DNA of 48,264 nucleotides. Origin: Rhizobium sp. Q54 (GTDB lineage: Bacteria > Pseudomonadota > Alphaproteobacteria > UBA2966 > CAIVPW01). Under the pieces are notes generated by a model. The model had not been told where the DNA came from, ran no database searches, and saw nothing but the letters and a program-made list of their open reading frames with translations. The translations under genes were made by a program, and so were the position numbers. The stretch covers positions 1-48,264 of the forward strand of contig CAMDCA010000009.1 of the NCBI GenBank assembly GCA_945889645.1, given 5' to 3'. Positions 1-8,005 of the stretch are shown piece by piece (the first letter of the stretch is position 1; every line of letters starts with the position of its first letter).

Positions 1-50
1 GCCACGACCGAAGCCGTGGCGGCGCCGTTGTTGGCGAATTGCAAAAGCGG

Positions 51-1250
51 CTAGCGGCCGAGACCCGGGATCGGGGCGCCGAGGCCCGGAATAGTCGCAC
101 CCGGCGGCGTGAGGCGGCCCGGCAGGCCAGGCACACCCGGAAAACCGCCGGCGCCCGCGCCGGGGCCGGTGGTGGGCGCTGCCTTGGTTTCGGTCAGTTC
201 GGCAAGCAAGCGGTTGAACGCCGGCGCCTTGAACGTCGGCATCTGGAACACCCAGCCGGTCGTCGCGTCGGCGATCTGCTTGACGCGGGCCATGCCGGTG
301 GCGCCGGGAGCGGCGCTGGCCTTGAAGCGGGCCCAGGTGCGGCCATCGATCTCGGCGACTTCGGCGCTGAGGATCAGACCATCGAAGGTCGTGAAGATCA
401 GTTCACGGCTGCCTTCGGGCCACTGCACCATCGAAGCCGGACGCACGTCGTCGAACTGCAGCGAGACGATCGCGGTGGCGACCTGCTTCACGGCGCTGTC
501 GGCGGCCTGAATCTTTTCGTCGCGCGGCACGAGCTGGTAGCGCGACACACCGTTCGGGTCCACTTCCTTCTCGGTGTTGAGAACGAGCTGGCCCTCTTCC
601 TTGACCTGGATGGCCTTGATGTCAGGGCCCGGCACATGGACGATCTGCCGTTCCATCCAGTCGGTGGCGGACGGCGGCAGCACCACAGTGCCACGCACCA
701 GCCACGAGCGGGCCTCGCCCGCAACGCGGAGGTACATGCCGCCGAGCGGATCGAACTGCATGGTGCCGCTGGCACGACCAAGAATGACAGCGGCGAGCCG
801 CTCTCCATTGGCGCCTTCGACTATCACCTCGCGCGAACGCGCAGAGGGCCCCACGTCCTCGACCGCAAGGCTCGGATAGCGCGCCGCATCGCTCGTCTTG
901 GGCTCCAACTTGCGCAAGCTGGCGATGCTACCGATCACGCTACGCACATTGCCGGTGGAAACGGGATAGCCGTATTTGTCGACGTAGCGCCAGACGCCAT
1001 CCTTCTGCTCGATCACCGCAGTCTCAGTTGCGGTGCGATAGGTGATTCTGGTGGCATCGTTGGCGCGGGGCTTTGCGCAGTTTCCATCGGGCGTCACCGG
1101 CACCGCGCAATCGGCGAGCTTCGGGAACATGGGCTCGTCGTAGAGCTGAATGTCGGAGCCAACACGGCTCTCGATGATGGTTGCGACAATGGCGCCGACC
1201 ACCGCAACCGCGGTGATGCCGGCCAGGACGATGAAATTCTTCGGGGTCAT
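51..1250 (-). CDS. DUF4340 domain-containing protein of a Gld-type ABC exporter
   Basis: A 399-residue protein with one N-terminal membrane segment (about residues 7-28) and a long extracytoplasmic region, which fits the DUF4340 family. These proteins are encoded at the end of operons with GldA-, GldF- and GldG-like ABC transporter parts, and their exact role is not known. The start codon overlaps the stop of the GldG-like gene upstream (ATGA), so the two are translationally coupled. The last 45 or so residues are low-complexity Pro/Gly-rich sequence with PGxPG and IPGLG units, unlike the rest of the protein. The start is supported by the overlap and by the membrane anchor beginning a few residues later. 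Confidence 0.88.
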   Translation of the reverse strand: MTPKNFIVLAGITAVAVVGAIVATIIESRVGSDIQLYDEPMFPKLADCAVPVTPDGNCAKPRANDATRITYRTATETAVIEQKDGVWRYVDKYGYPVSTGNVRSVIGSIASLRKLEPKTSDAARYPSLAVEDVGPSARSREVIVEGANGERLAAVILGRASGTMQFDPLGGMYLRVAGEARSWLVRGTVVLPPSATDWMERQIVHVPGPDIKAIQVKEEGQLVLNTEKEVDPNGVSRYQLVPRDEKIQAADSAVKQVATAIVSLQFDDVRPASMVQWPEGSRELIFTTFDGLILSAEVAEIDGRTWARFKASAAPGATGMARVKQIADATTGWVFQMPTFKAPAFNRLLAELTETKAAPTTGPGAGAGGFPGVPGLPGRLTPPGATIPGLGAPIPGLGR

Positions 1251-3172
1251 GCCGTGCGGCCTCCGGCCCGAGCACGGGCGCTGCGCAGGCGCGCGCGCCG
1301 CCAGCTGGCAGCGACCATGCCGAAGGCGACGACCAAGATCGGCACCAGGGCGATGTTGGCAAACTGCAGCTGGGTCTCGAGCGTGTCGATGTCGGCATTC
1401 AATGCGGCGCGAACGTCGCGCAGTTGCTGACGCAGGGTCAGCATCTTGCGATTGAACTCGATGATGCGGCGCTGCTCGTCCGTGCTGAGGAGCTGGAAGG
1501 CAACGTCTTCGCGGTTGAGGGCCTGCAACTGAGCAAGCTGGTTCTGCGTCTCGGCAAGCTCGGCCTCAAGGCGCTGCTCGGTGGCAAAGTACTTGGTGCG
1601 CGCCGCATCCTCGATGCGCTCGACCGTGGTGAACGGACGATGCGACAGGCCGCGGCCGCGCAGGCCGATCAGCGCGCCGCCGCCGGCCAAATTCTCGATC
1701 GCGTTGACGACAAAGTCGCCGTTGTTCGAAACCGGCTGGCCCGTCTGGCCGTTGACAACATGGGAGTCGCCGAGCATGTCGACGTCCGCAACGACGATGA
1801 TATTGACGTTGCCTTCAGCGATCTGCGGCGGCTCCGGCGGCTTGGGGGCGTTCGGATCGGCGTTGGGATCGGTGTTGGCGTTCTGCGCCGGGGCGCCGCT
1901 CGGCCACGCCGTGCGGGCCTTGCCAGTGATACGGACCGCGAGGTTTTGGCGCACGCCGGACGGATCGAACACTTCAAGCAGGCGGCTCGGATCATCGCGG
2001 CGGCGAACGGCCAACGTATCGATCAGCATCGAGTCGCGCGTGCTCTGGATCAGCGGCGTGACGGTCAGGCCGTCGATGCCGGTCTCCTGGATAGCGCCGC
2101 CAGACGAAATGCGCATGAGTCGCAGCTGCGCAGTGATTGCCTCTTCCTGGTTCAGGTTCTCCGGGCGCACCTGCAGCCACGGCACGTACTCGACCACGAC
2201 GCGGGTCGGGCCGCCGAAGCCGGAGACGCGGATCGCCATCGTGCGGTCACCGACGACGCGGTTGGTGGCCATCTGGATGCCCCACCGCTCGAACAGCTCG
2301 GAAATCTCCGAGGTCGGGAACAGGTAGTTCATCCGATTCTGCGGATCGGTCGGCGAATTCTCCGCCAGCGGATCGACGAACACGATCACCGGGCCACCCG
2401 CCAGGGCGTACTGGTCGATGGCATAGCGGGTGCGCTCGCTCAGGCCGGCCGGGTGCACCACCATCAAGACGTCGGCGGTCGGCGGGATGACGTTGGCATC
2501 GTACTTCAGCACGCGCACGTCGTACGACGACTGCAGCTGGCGAATGACCGCGAACGGCGGAACGTTGTTGCCTTCCTGGCCCATGACGCCGACGCCATCG
2601 AGGATGCCGATGATCGGCTTGGCCGGGCGCGCCAGGTTGGCGACCATGCGGGTCAGGTCGTACTCGAGGAACGCCTCGCGCGACGGGTCCATGAACGAGA
2701 TGACCTGGACGTCATCGACCGAGTTGGTCCCGACGAGGCCAAAATAGCCCTGCTCGCCTGCCTTGGTCAGGTTGAACGAGCGCATCTGGAACTGAATGGC
2801 GCGGTCTTCTTCGATCGAGAACGGGATCGGGTCGATGATCTCGATGCGCAGGACGCCGTTGGACAGTTCCTGGTAGGTGCGCAGGAGCTCGGTGACGCGA
2901 TCCGAGTAGACATTCAGGCCCGGCGCCGACTCGAGCAGCGCGGTCGATTGGAACAGGCGCAGCGTGACCGGCTCCGTCAGGCTGCGCAGCACGTTGTTGG
3001 TCGACTGGGTCAGCGTGAAGAGCTTGCCCTGGGTCAGGTCCGAGCGCGCCGAGCCGAATGTCAGGGCGGCGAAGACGTTCACCGACAGGAACAACACAAC
3101 CGCGATCGCGATGGCGATTGCTGAGAGGACCGAGCGATCGGCCTTGTTGATGCGTTGCAGAAGAGCGTCCAT
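1247..3172 (-). CDS. GldG-like ABC transporter auxiliary subunit
   Basis: A 641-residue protein with a membrane segment near the N-terminus (about residues 17-38), a large periplasmic region and a second membrane segment near the C-terminus (about 600-625). The DLTQGKLFTLTQST stretch after the first segment is typical of the GldG family (ABC-type uncharacterised transport system, PF09822), which works with a GldA-type ATPase and a GldF-type permease. In Bacteroidetes these proteins act in gliding. In Proteobacteria the substrate is unknown, so an envelope export or assembly role is inference. It follows the permease gene by 2 bases and overlaps the DUF4340 gene by 4. Confidence 0.88.
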   Translation of the reverse strand: MDALLQRINKADRSVLSAIAIAIAVVLFLSVNVFAALTFGSARSDLTQGKLFTLTQSTNNVLRSLTEPVTLRLFQSTALLESAPGLNVYSDRVTELLRTYQELSNGVLRIEIIDPIPFSIEEDRAIQFQMRSFNLTKAGEQGYFGLVGTNSVDDVQVISFMDPSREAFLEYDLTRMVANLARPAKPIIGILDGVGVMGQEGNNVPPFAVIRQLQSSYDVRVLKYDANVIPPTADVLMVVHPAGLSERTRYAIDQYALAGGPVIVFVDPLAENSPTDPQNRMNYLFPTSEISELFERWGIQMATNRVVGDRTMAIRVSGFGGPTRVVVEYVPWLQVRPENLNQEEAITAQLRLMRISSGGAIQETGIDGLTVTPLIQSTRDSMLIDTLAVRRRDDPSRLLEVFDPSGVRQNLAVRITGKARTAWPSGAPAQNANTDPNADPNAPKPPEPPQIAEGNVNIIVVADVDMLGDSHVVNGQTGQPVSNNGDFVVNAIENLAGGGALIGLRGRGLSHRPFTTVERIEDAARTKYFATEQRLEAELAETQNQLAQLQALNREDVAFQLLSTDEQRRIIEFNRKMLTLRQQLRDVRAALNADIDTLETQLQFANIALVPILVVAFGMVAASWRRARLRSARARAGGRTA

Positions 3173-3174
3173 CG

Positions 3175-3909
3175 CTAGCTAGCCTTCTTGAGCTCGACGA
3201 TCTGCGCGTTGATGAACAGGCAGACCGTGATCATGGACAGGAAGAAGATGATGGCCGGGATCGGCAGCACGCCCTCGGAGATGGTCTGGAAATGGACCAG
3301 GAACGACATCGAGGCGACCATTTCGAGAACGTAGGCCGGCGCCCAGCCGCGGAACAGGCCGAGGACGAGATCGAGGCCGCTCATCAGGAACAGGAAGCTG
3401 GCGGCGGCGCCGATGACGAAGGCGATGACTTGGTTGCGGGTCAGCGCCGAGATGCACGACGCGAGCGCCAGAAGCGCTCCGGCCATCAGCATGCTGCCGA
3501 CGTAGCTGGCGAAGATCACGCCGTTGTCCGGGTCGCCGAGGTAGTTGACCGAAATCCAGATCGGGAACGTCAATCCGAGCGCGATGCCCGTGAACAACCA
3601 CGCGGCGACGAACTTGCCGACCACTGCCTCGCCGGTGGTGACCGGGAGAGTCATGAGCAGTTCGATGGTGCCGGTCTTGCGCTCCTCGGCCCACAACCGC
3701 ATGCCGATCGCCGGGATCAGTACCAGGAACAGCCACGGGTGGAAGCTGAAGAACGACTGCAGATCGGCCTGACCGCGGCCAAAGAAGTCGCCGATGAAGA
3801 ACGTCACCGCGCCGGTGCCGGCGAGGAAGATGACGATGAAGACGTAAGCAAGCGGCGTCGAGAAGTAGGCCGACAGTTCGCGCTTGGCGATGATCCAGAC
3901 GTTTCTCAT
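3175..3909 (-). CDS. ABC-2 type transporter permease (GldF-like)
   Basis: A 244-residue polytopic membrane protein with about six hydrophobic segments, typical of an ABC-2 family permease. The N-terminus (VWIIAKRELSAYFSTPLAYV) matches the cytosolic start and first membrane segment of the family. EERKTGTIELLMTLPVT, after the second segment, is the conserved ABC-2 loop that contacts the ATPase. It would form the inner-membrane channel for the ATPase encoded just upstream, whose last codons overlap this start by 4 bases. The substrate cannot be told from sequence. Confidence 0.93.
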   Translation of the reverse strand: MRNVWIIAKRELSAYFSTPLAYVFIVIFLAGTGAVTFFIGDFFGRGQADLQSFFSFHPWLFLVLIPAIGMRLWAEERKTGTIELLMTLPVTTGEAVVGKFVAAWLFTGIALGLTFPIWISVNYLGDPDNGVIFASYVGSMLMAGALLALASCISALTRNQVIAFVIGAAASFLFLMSGLDLVLGLFRGWAPAYVLEMVASMSFLVHFQTISEGVLPIPAIIFFLSMITVCLFINAQIVELKKAS

Positions 3910-4874
3910 CGACGGGCCACCAGGATCTGCTCGCGATCGACCGTCATTTGGCGGAAGACCTCATCGAGCTTGCCGCTTTCGGTATGCATCTCGTCGACTT
4001 CGATGCCGTTCTGGCGAACGGCAATGCCGACCTCGTCGGCGATGAAGCGGCCGTCGCGCGGCACCACGGAGAGCGAAACGTGCCCGCCCTGGGGCGCGCC
4101 GGTATCGACGCTGGCAACATGGGTGATGGCGCGGAGAATCTTGGCCGCCTTCGGCGCCGCGTCGGTGCGCACGCGCAGGACTACGCTGTTGTGGAACTTG
4201 GAGCGCGCATGCAACTCGGCGGGCGTGCCGTTCGAGACGACGCGGCCGCGGTCGATGATGACAGCCCGGTCGCACACTGCATCGACCTCTTCGAGGATGT
4301 GCGTCGAAATGATGATGGCCTTGTCCTTGCCGAGCTCGCGGATGAGCTCACGGACGTGGTGCTTCTGGTTCGGATCGAGACCGTCGGTCGGCTCGTCGAG
4401 GATCAGCACGTCCGGGTCGTGCAGAATCGCCTGGGCGAAACCGACGCGGCGCTTGAAGCCCTTCGAGAGCGTTTCGACGCGCTGGTACAGCACCTGCTCC
4501 AGACCCATGCGCTCGATCGAATACAGGATGCGCTGTCGGCGCTTGGGGCCGTGCAACTGCCGGATGGCGGCGATGAACTCGAGGAACGAGTAAACCGTCA
4601 TGTCGCCGTAGAGCGGCGCGCCTTCGGGCAGGAAGCCGATGCGGCGCTTGACCTCGACCGGCTCTTTTTGGATGTCGTGGCCGAGCACGCGCGCGGTGCC
4701 GGAGGTCGGAGGCAGGTAGCCGGTGATGACGCGCATCGTCGTCGACTTGCCAGCACCGTTGGGGCCAAGGAAGCCCATGACGACGCCACGCGCGACGGAG
4801 AAGCTGACATCGTCCACAGCGACGATCGCCCCGAATCGCTTGCTCAAGGATTCGACTTCGATGAGATCCGACAT
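3906..4874 (-). CDS. ABC transporter ATP-binding protein (GldA-like)
   Basis: A 322-residue ATPase and the first gene of the four-gene operon. Walker A is GPNGAGKST (about residues 38-46), the signature region is LSKGFKRRVGFAQAI, and Walker B with the catalytic Glu is VLILDEPTDGLDP. The switch His lies in IISTHILEEV. The C-terminal third is the extra domain found in GldA/NatA-type ATPases. It supplies energy to the permease encoded directly downstream. No other operon gene lies upstream, so the promoter should be in the gap before 4874, although I could not pick a convincing one. Confidence 0.94.
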   Translation of the reverse strand: MSDLIEVESLSKRFGAIVAVDDVSFSVARGVVMGFLGPNGAGKSTTMRVITGYLPPTSGTARVLGHDIQKEPVEVKRRIGFLPEGAPLYGDMTVYSFLEFIAAIRQLHGPKRRQRILYSIERMGLEQVLYQRVETLSKGFKRRVGFAQAILHDPDVLILDEPTDGLDPNQKHHVRELIRELGKDKAIIISTHILEEVDAVCDRAVIIDRGRVVSNGTPAELHARSKFHNSVVLRVRTDAAPKAAKILRAITHVASVDTGAPQGGHVSLSVVPRDGRFIADEVGIAVRQNGIEVDEMHTESGKLDEVFRQMTVDREQILVARR

Positions 4875-5063
4875 GAGAACTGTTGTAGCGCCCGAAAGCG
4901 GCTCGCAGCCGCCAAGGCCGGTTTCTTAGTCGGATTAGGGGCGGCGATCAAGGTTCTCGGGCAACCGGCCGTTGCGCGGAAACAATCTCGGCAGTGCCAA
5001 ACGCGTGAACGAACCCCTGCTCGCACGGCACAAACCGATGCGCTCTGCGGGGATTCATAAGGA

Positions 5064-5092
5064 ATGGGGCCGCCGTTGAACGGCGGCCCCAT
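5064..5092. other. Strong hairpin in the 4875-5250 gap; no confident gene there
   Basis: ATGGGGCCGCCG (5064-5075) and its exact complement (5081-5092) form a 12-bp stem around a TTGAA loop. There is no T-run on either side, so it is not a classical intrinsic terminator. It lies between the tRNA-Met terminator and the GldA-like gene, both read leftwards, so it may insulate the two units. The rest of 4875-5250 holds no gene I can support. A 22-codon GTG-started frame at 5113-5181 (minus) reads like a protein tail but is too short to call. Confidence 0.6.
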
Positions 5093-5250
5093 GCCTAGGC
5101 CCGTACCCGAATTTAGGTTGTGACGGCTAGGCTCTCGGCTGAGGCGCGGCCGTCGCTACCGGACTTGACTTCGAGGTTCACGAATTGACCGCTCGCTGAA
5201 GCGGCGCGAGAGCCGCGGCGGAATCACCCGAGGATGCGCTAACCGGGGCG

Positions 5251-5290
5251 AGGAAAAAGAAACGCTGCCCTCGTTGCCGAGGACAGCGTT
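5251..5290 (-). terminator. Intrinsic terminator after tRNA-Met
   Basis: Read on the minus strand, AACGCTG and CAGCGTT plus the inner CCTCG/CGAGG pairing form a 12-bp stem with one mismatch and a four-base loop, followed by TCTTTTTCC. It starts 20 bases after the 3' end of the tRNA gene, which fits the end of a tRNA transcript. Confidence 0.85.
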
Positions 5291-5310
5291 CAAGACCGGC
5301 GTCACACCCG

Positions 5311-5387
5311 TGGTAGCGGGGGAGGGATTTGAACCCCCGACCTAAGGATTATGATTCCTCCGCTCTAACCAACTGAGCTACCCCGCC
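5311..5387 (-). tRNA. tRNA-Met (anticodon CAT, elongator type)
   Basis: A 77-base gene with encoded CCA. The acceptor stem is GGCGGGG/CCCCGCT with G-U at the first pair, the D-arm is GCTCAGTTGGTTAGAGC, the anticodon loop is ATCATAA and the T-arm is GGGGGTTCAAATCCCTC. The overall sequence resembles alphaproteobacterial elongator tRNA-Met. The acceptor stem starts with a G-U pair rather than the unpaired first base of the initiator. A CAT anticodon could also be tRNA-Ile2 after lysidine modification, which I consider less likely from the stem sequences. Confidence 0.95.
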
Positions 5388-5421
5388 ACCAGGGGTGAGA
5401 CGCCGGGTGCAAGCGCGCGGG

Positions 5422-5450
5422 ATATAAAGACGCGCGCCCTGACCCGTCAA
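5422..5450 (-). promoter_or_regulatory. Sigma-70-type promoter for tRNA-Met overlapping the mnmA stop
   Basis: On the minus strand TTGACG (5445-5450) is followed after 17 bases by TTATAT (5422-5427), a good -35/-10 pair. The expected start of transcription, near 5413-5415, is about 25 bases upstream of the mature tRNA 5' end. The -35 box contains the TGA stop codon of mnmA. This is the best sigma-70-like match I noticed in the window. Confidence 0.65.
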
Positions 5451-6610
5451 GCCGAGATGGCTGCAACTGGCTGATTTCCTGCCTGATTTTCCTGCCAGGT
5501 GGAAACGCCGGGAGCCGCCGGGCGGCGCTCAATCCATCCGCCGCCCAGCACGCGGGTGCCATCGAAGGCGACGCAGGCTTGGCCCGGCGCCACGCCAAAT
5601 TCGGGGGTGTCCAGCACCACCTCGGCGCGACCATCGGCGAGCATCGTGAGGCTCGAAGGCATTGCCGGACGCGACGAACGCACTTTGGCGGTCACACGCA
5701 CCGCGCCTGCGCCCGGGTCGGGCCCCAGCCAATTGAGCTCGCGGATTCCGAAGCGGGTCACGGCAAGCGCGTCGCGCGGTCCGACGATGACGCGCCCACC
5801 AGCGGCATCCAGCCCGACAACGTGCAGCGGCGCGCCGCCGCCGATGCCGAGGCCATGGCGCTGACCGACGGTGAAGTGGGTGATGCCCTTGTGGCGCCCG
5901 AGCACCCGGCCATCGACGTGGACGATGTCACCCGGCGCGATGAGTCCCGGCCGCAGCTTGCCGATGGTGGCGGCGTAGTCCCCGGACGGGACAAAACAGA
6001 TGTCCTGGCTGTCCGGCTTGCCGGCGACGGCGAGGCCGAAGCGAGCCGCCAGCGCGCGCGTCTCGCTCTTCGGCAGGCCACCGATCGGAAAGCGCAGGAA
6101 CTCGAGTTGCGTTCGCGTCGTGGCGAACAGGAAGTAGCTCTGATCGCGCGCGGTGTCGGCGGCCTGGTGTAGCTCGGCTCCAGCGGGACCCTCGTGGCGC
6201 TGCACGTAGTGGCCCGTGGCGAGCAACGCGCCGCCGAGGTCACGCGCAACGTCCATCAGGTCGCGGAACTTGACGCGCTGATTGCACCGCACGCACGGCA
6301 CCGGCGTCTCGCCTGCGACATAGCTGTCGGCGAAGTCGTCGATGACGGCAGCGCGAAACCGCTGCTCGTAGTCGAGCACGTAGTGAGCGATGCCGAGATG
6401 AGCGGCGGCGCGGCGCGCGTCGGCGATGTCACGCCCAGCACAGCAGGTTCCCGGGCGACCGGTAGCGACGCCATGGTCGTAGAGTTGCAAGGTGACGCCG
6501 ACGACGTCCCACCCCTGCTCCACCATCAGCGCCGCAGCGACCGAGGAATCGACCCCGCCCGACATCGCCACTACGGCCCGCCGTCCGTTTCCGCGTTCAA
6601 CAAGCGACAT
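5447..6610 (-). CDS. mnmA: tRNA-specific 2-thiouridylase MnmA
   Basis: 387 residues. The enzyme puts sulfur on U34 of tRNA-Lys, -Glu and -Gln, using ATP and a relayed persulfide. The PP-loop is SGGVDSS at residues 17-23. The catalytic cysteines are Cys109 (in [11 protein letters not shown]) and Cys205 (in DSQDICFV), equivalent to the E. coli 102/199 pair. I chose the ATG at 6610 ([11 protein letters not shown]) over an upstream in-frame start because family homology begins just after it. The gene is followed directly by tRNA-Met. A 33-codon gene with a strong ribosome-binding site lies 72 bases upstream on the same strand. Confidence 0.96.
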   Translation of the reverse strand: MSLVERGNGRRAVVAMSGGVDSSVAAALMVEQGWDVVGVTLQLYDHGVATGRPGTCCAGRDIADARRAAAHLGIAHYVLDYEQRFRAAVIDDFADSYVAGETPVPCVRCNQRVKFRDLMDVARDLGGALLATGHYVQRHEGPAGAELHQAADTARDQSYFLFATTRTQLEFLRFPIGGLPKSETRALAARFGLAVAGKPDSQDICFVPSGDYAATIGKLRPGLIAPGDIVHVDGRVLGRHKGITHFTVGQRHGLGIGGGAPLHVVGLDAAGGRVIVGPRDALAVTRFGIRELNWLGPDPGAGAVRVTAKVRSSRPAMPSSLTMLADGRAEVVLDTPEFGVAPGQACVAFDGTRVLGGGWIERRPAAPGVSTWQENQAGNQPVAAISA

Positions 6611-6682
6611 GGCGGCGAATATAGGCGGACCCAGGCGCGACGCAACGGCGCGCACGGGAGCTGGCCGCCTAGCGGCAGAAAC

Positions 6683-6784
6683 TCAGGCCTTGCCGAGGTA
6701 CTTGAACCAGTCGGCGGTGGCGCCAGCGATCTTTTCCGGCGTCCATACGGGTGCGTCGCGCCAGTATTCGATGTGGTCGAGCAT
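6683..6784 (-). CDS. Small 33-residue protein, unknown function
   Basis: A 33-codon reading frame starting MLDHIEYWRDAPVW and ending WFKYLGKA, rich in aromatic residues and not low complexity. A near-ideal Shine-Dalgarno sequence (GAGGAGGGGG) stands 8 bases before the ATG, much better than for most genes here. It lies 72 bases upstream of mnmA on the same strand, so cotranscription is likely. Its 5' part is antisense to the first codons of the truncated flhF frame. I do not recognise the family. It could be a genuine small protein or the preserved tail of a longer gene, but the ribosome-binding site favours a real start. Confidence 0.55.
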   Translation of the reverse strand: MLDHIEYWRDAPVWTPEKIAGATADWFKYLGKA

Positions 6785-7227
6785 GGTGCGTACCCCCTCC
6801 TCGATCCGCACCGACGGAAGCGGCGCTGCTGGACCTTGGGCCCGATGTAGTTGGCGTCGTCGACACGCCTGGCACCGGAGCATTCCAAATCCACGAACTG
6901 ACCGACCTCAAGGCATTCATCGACGCCGTCGATGTGGAGGCAGTGTTGGTGCAGCCGGCCGGCCTCGATCCAATCGAGTGCGGCGAGTCGGCCGCGGCAT
7001 TCGCCGCCATCGGCGTCAAGCGCATGATCGTCACCAGACTCGACATCTCGCGCCGCTTGGGCGGCATCCTCGCGGCCGCGGAGCAGGGAATGTCGTTCGC
7101 CGGTGTATCCGTCAGTCCCTTCGTCGCCCAAGGCGTCGGTACGCTCAACCCGGTATCGCTCGCGCGCCTCGTGCTGCGCGACCCTGTCGGGGCCGCGAAT
7201 CTCACTCAGGACAGTGCCGCCGAATGA
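6751..7227 (+). pseudogene. flhF: Truncated flhF (C-terminal part of the SRP-type GTPase only)
   Basis: From about 6817 the frame reads like the C-terminal part of FlhF, the SRP-family GTPase that places flagella. VVDTPGTG is the G3 region, VTRLDISRRLGG is the G4 region, and VSPFVAQGVGTLNPVSLARL is the typical end. About 137 residues remain of a protein usually over 300 long. The B-domain, N-domain, P-loop and G2 are absent, and no other frame upstream carries them. The first in-frame start is a GTG at 6751, giving a 158-residue product whose first 22 residues have no FlhF character. The stop overlaps the flhG start (ATGA), as in an intact flhF-flhG operon, so the 5' end was lost by deletion or rearrangement, or the assembly is wrong here. 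Confidence 0.75.
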
Positions 7228-8003
7228 ACAAGCCTGCCGTTGCACTGCACCCCACCGTGCGCGCCCCCAACATTTGGACCGTCGCGTCGGGCAAAGGCGG
7301 CGTCGGTAAAACCTGGGTGGCGGTGACCGTGGTACACGCCCTGTCGCGCGCCGGACGCAAGGCGTTGCTGTTCGACGGCGACCTTGGCTTGGCCAACGTC
7401 GACATTCAGCTCGGGCTGTTGCCCAAGCATGACCTCGGCTCGGTGCTGTCTGGCACCGTCAGCATGCCCGAGGCGGTCGCGCGCTATGCCGAAGGCGGTT
7501 TCGACATCCTGGCCGGCAAGTCCGGCTCCGGCGCCCTGGCGCTAATGTCCGGCGACCGCCTGACGCAGGTGCGCGACGGACTGGTGGCCTTGGCCGCACG
7601 CTACGACTGCGTTGTTGTGGACCTTGGCGCCGGCATCGAGACCAACGTGCGCGTTCTGGCCGGCGCCTCCGGCACCGTTCTGGTGGTCGCCACCGACGAG
7701 CCGACGTCGCTCACCGACGCCTACGCGTTTATCAAGGTGACGACGATGCAGTTCCCGGGCACCGACGTCCGCATTGTCATCAACCAGGCCGCGAGCGCCC
7801 GCGAAGGGCGCCGCACCTACGACACCCTGCGCAAGGCGTGCGAGACGTTCCTCAACCTGTCGCCGCCGCTGGCCGGAATCGTCCGCTCCGATCCCAAGGT
7901 AAAGGATTCGATCCGCGCGCAGACTCCGACCCTGACCCGGCACCCGACCAGCGCCGCCGCCTCGGACATTGAGGCGTTGGTCAAGGGCCTGTTGGCCGGC
8001 TAG
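7224..8003 (+). CDS. flhG: FlhG, MinD/ParA-like ATPase for flagellar number control
   Basis: 259 residues. The deviant Walker A is KGGVGKT (residues 24-30) and the second family motif is FDGDLGLANVDIQLGLLP, which is diagnostic for FlhG/YlxH rather than MinD. FlhG limits flagellar number, in other species by stimulating the FlhF GTPase through an N-terminal DQAxxLR helix. That motif is missing here: the protein starts MNKPAVALHP and reaches the P-loop within 23 residues. The start overlaps the stop of the flhF remnant. With FlhF broken and the activation motif absent, it may work in another way or be on the way to loss. Confidence 0.9.
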   Translation: MNKPAVALHPTVRAPNIWTVASGKGGVGKTWVAVTVVHALSRAGRKALLFDGDLGLANVDIQLGLLPKHDLGSVLSGTVSMPEAVARYAEGGFDILAGKSGSGALALMSGDRLTQVRDGLVALAARYDCVVVDLGAGIETNVRVLAGASGTVLVVATDEPTSLTDAYAFIKVTTMQFPGTDVRIVINQAASAREGRRTYDTLRKACETFLNLSPPLAGIVRSDPKVKDSIRAQTPTLTRHPTSAAASDIEALVKGLLAG

Positions 8004-8005
8004 CG

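Noticed and set aside
5066-5090. Calling the 5064-5092 hairpin a true intrinsic terminator
   Set aside because: The stem is strong but there is no T-run on either strand, and a good terminator already ends the tRNA-Met transcript upstream of it.
4844-5181. Small minus-strand frames in the 4875-5250 gap, including a 22-codon GTG frame at 5113-5181
   Set aside because: Short, without clear ribosome-binding sites, and the longer one overlaps the ABC ATPase start. Nothing conserved was recognised.
6492-7223. Upstream extension of the flhG frame to 6492
   Set aside because: Part of it is antisense to mnmA and part is out of frame with the flhF remnant. FlhG homology starts only near the ATG at 7224, which overlaps the flhF stop.
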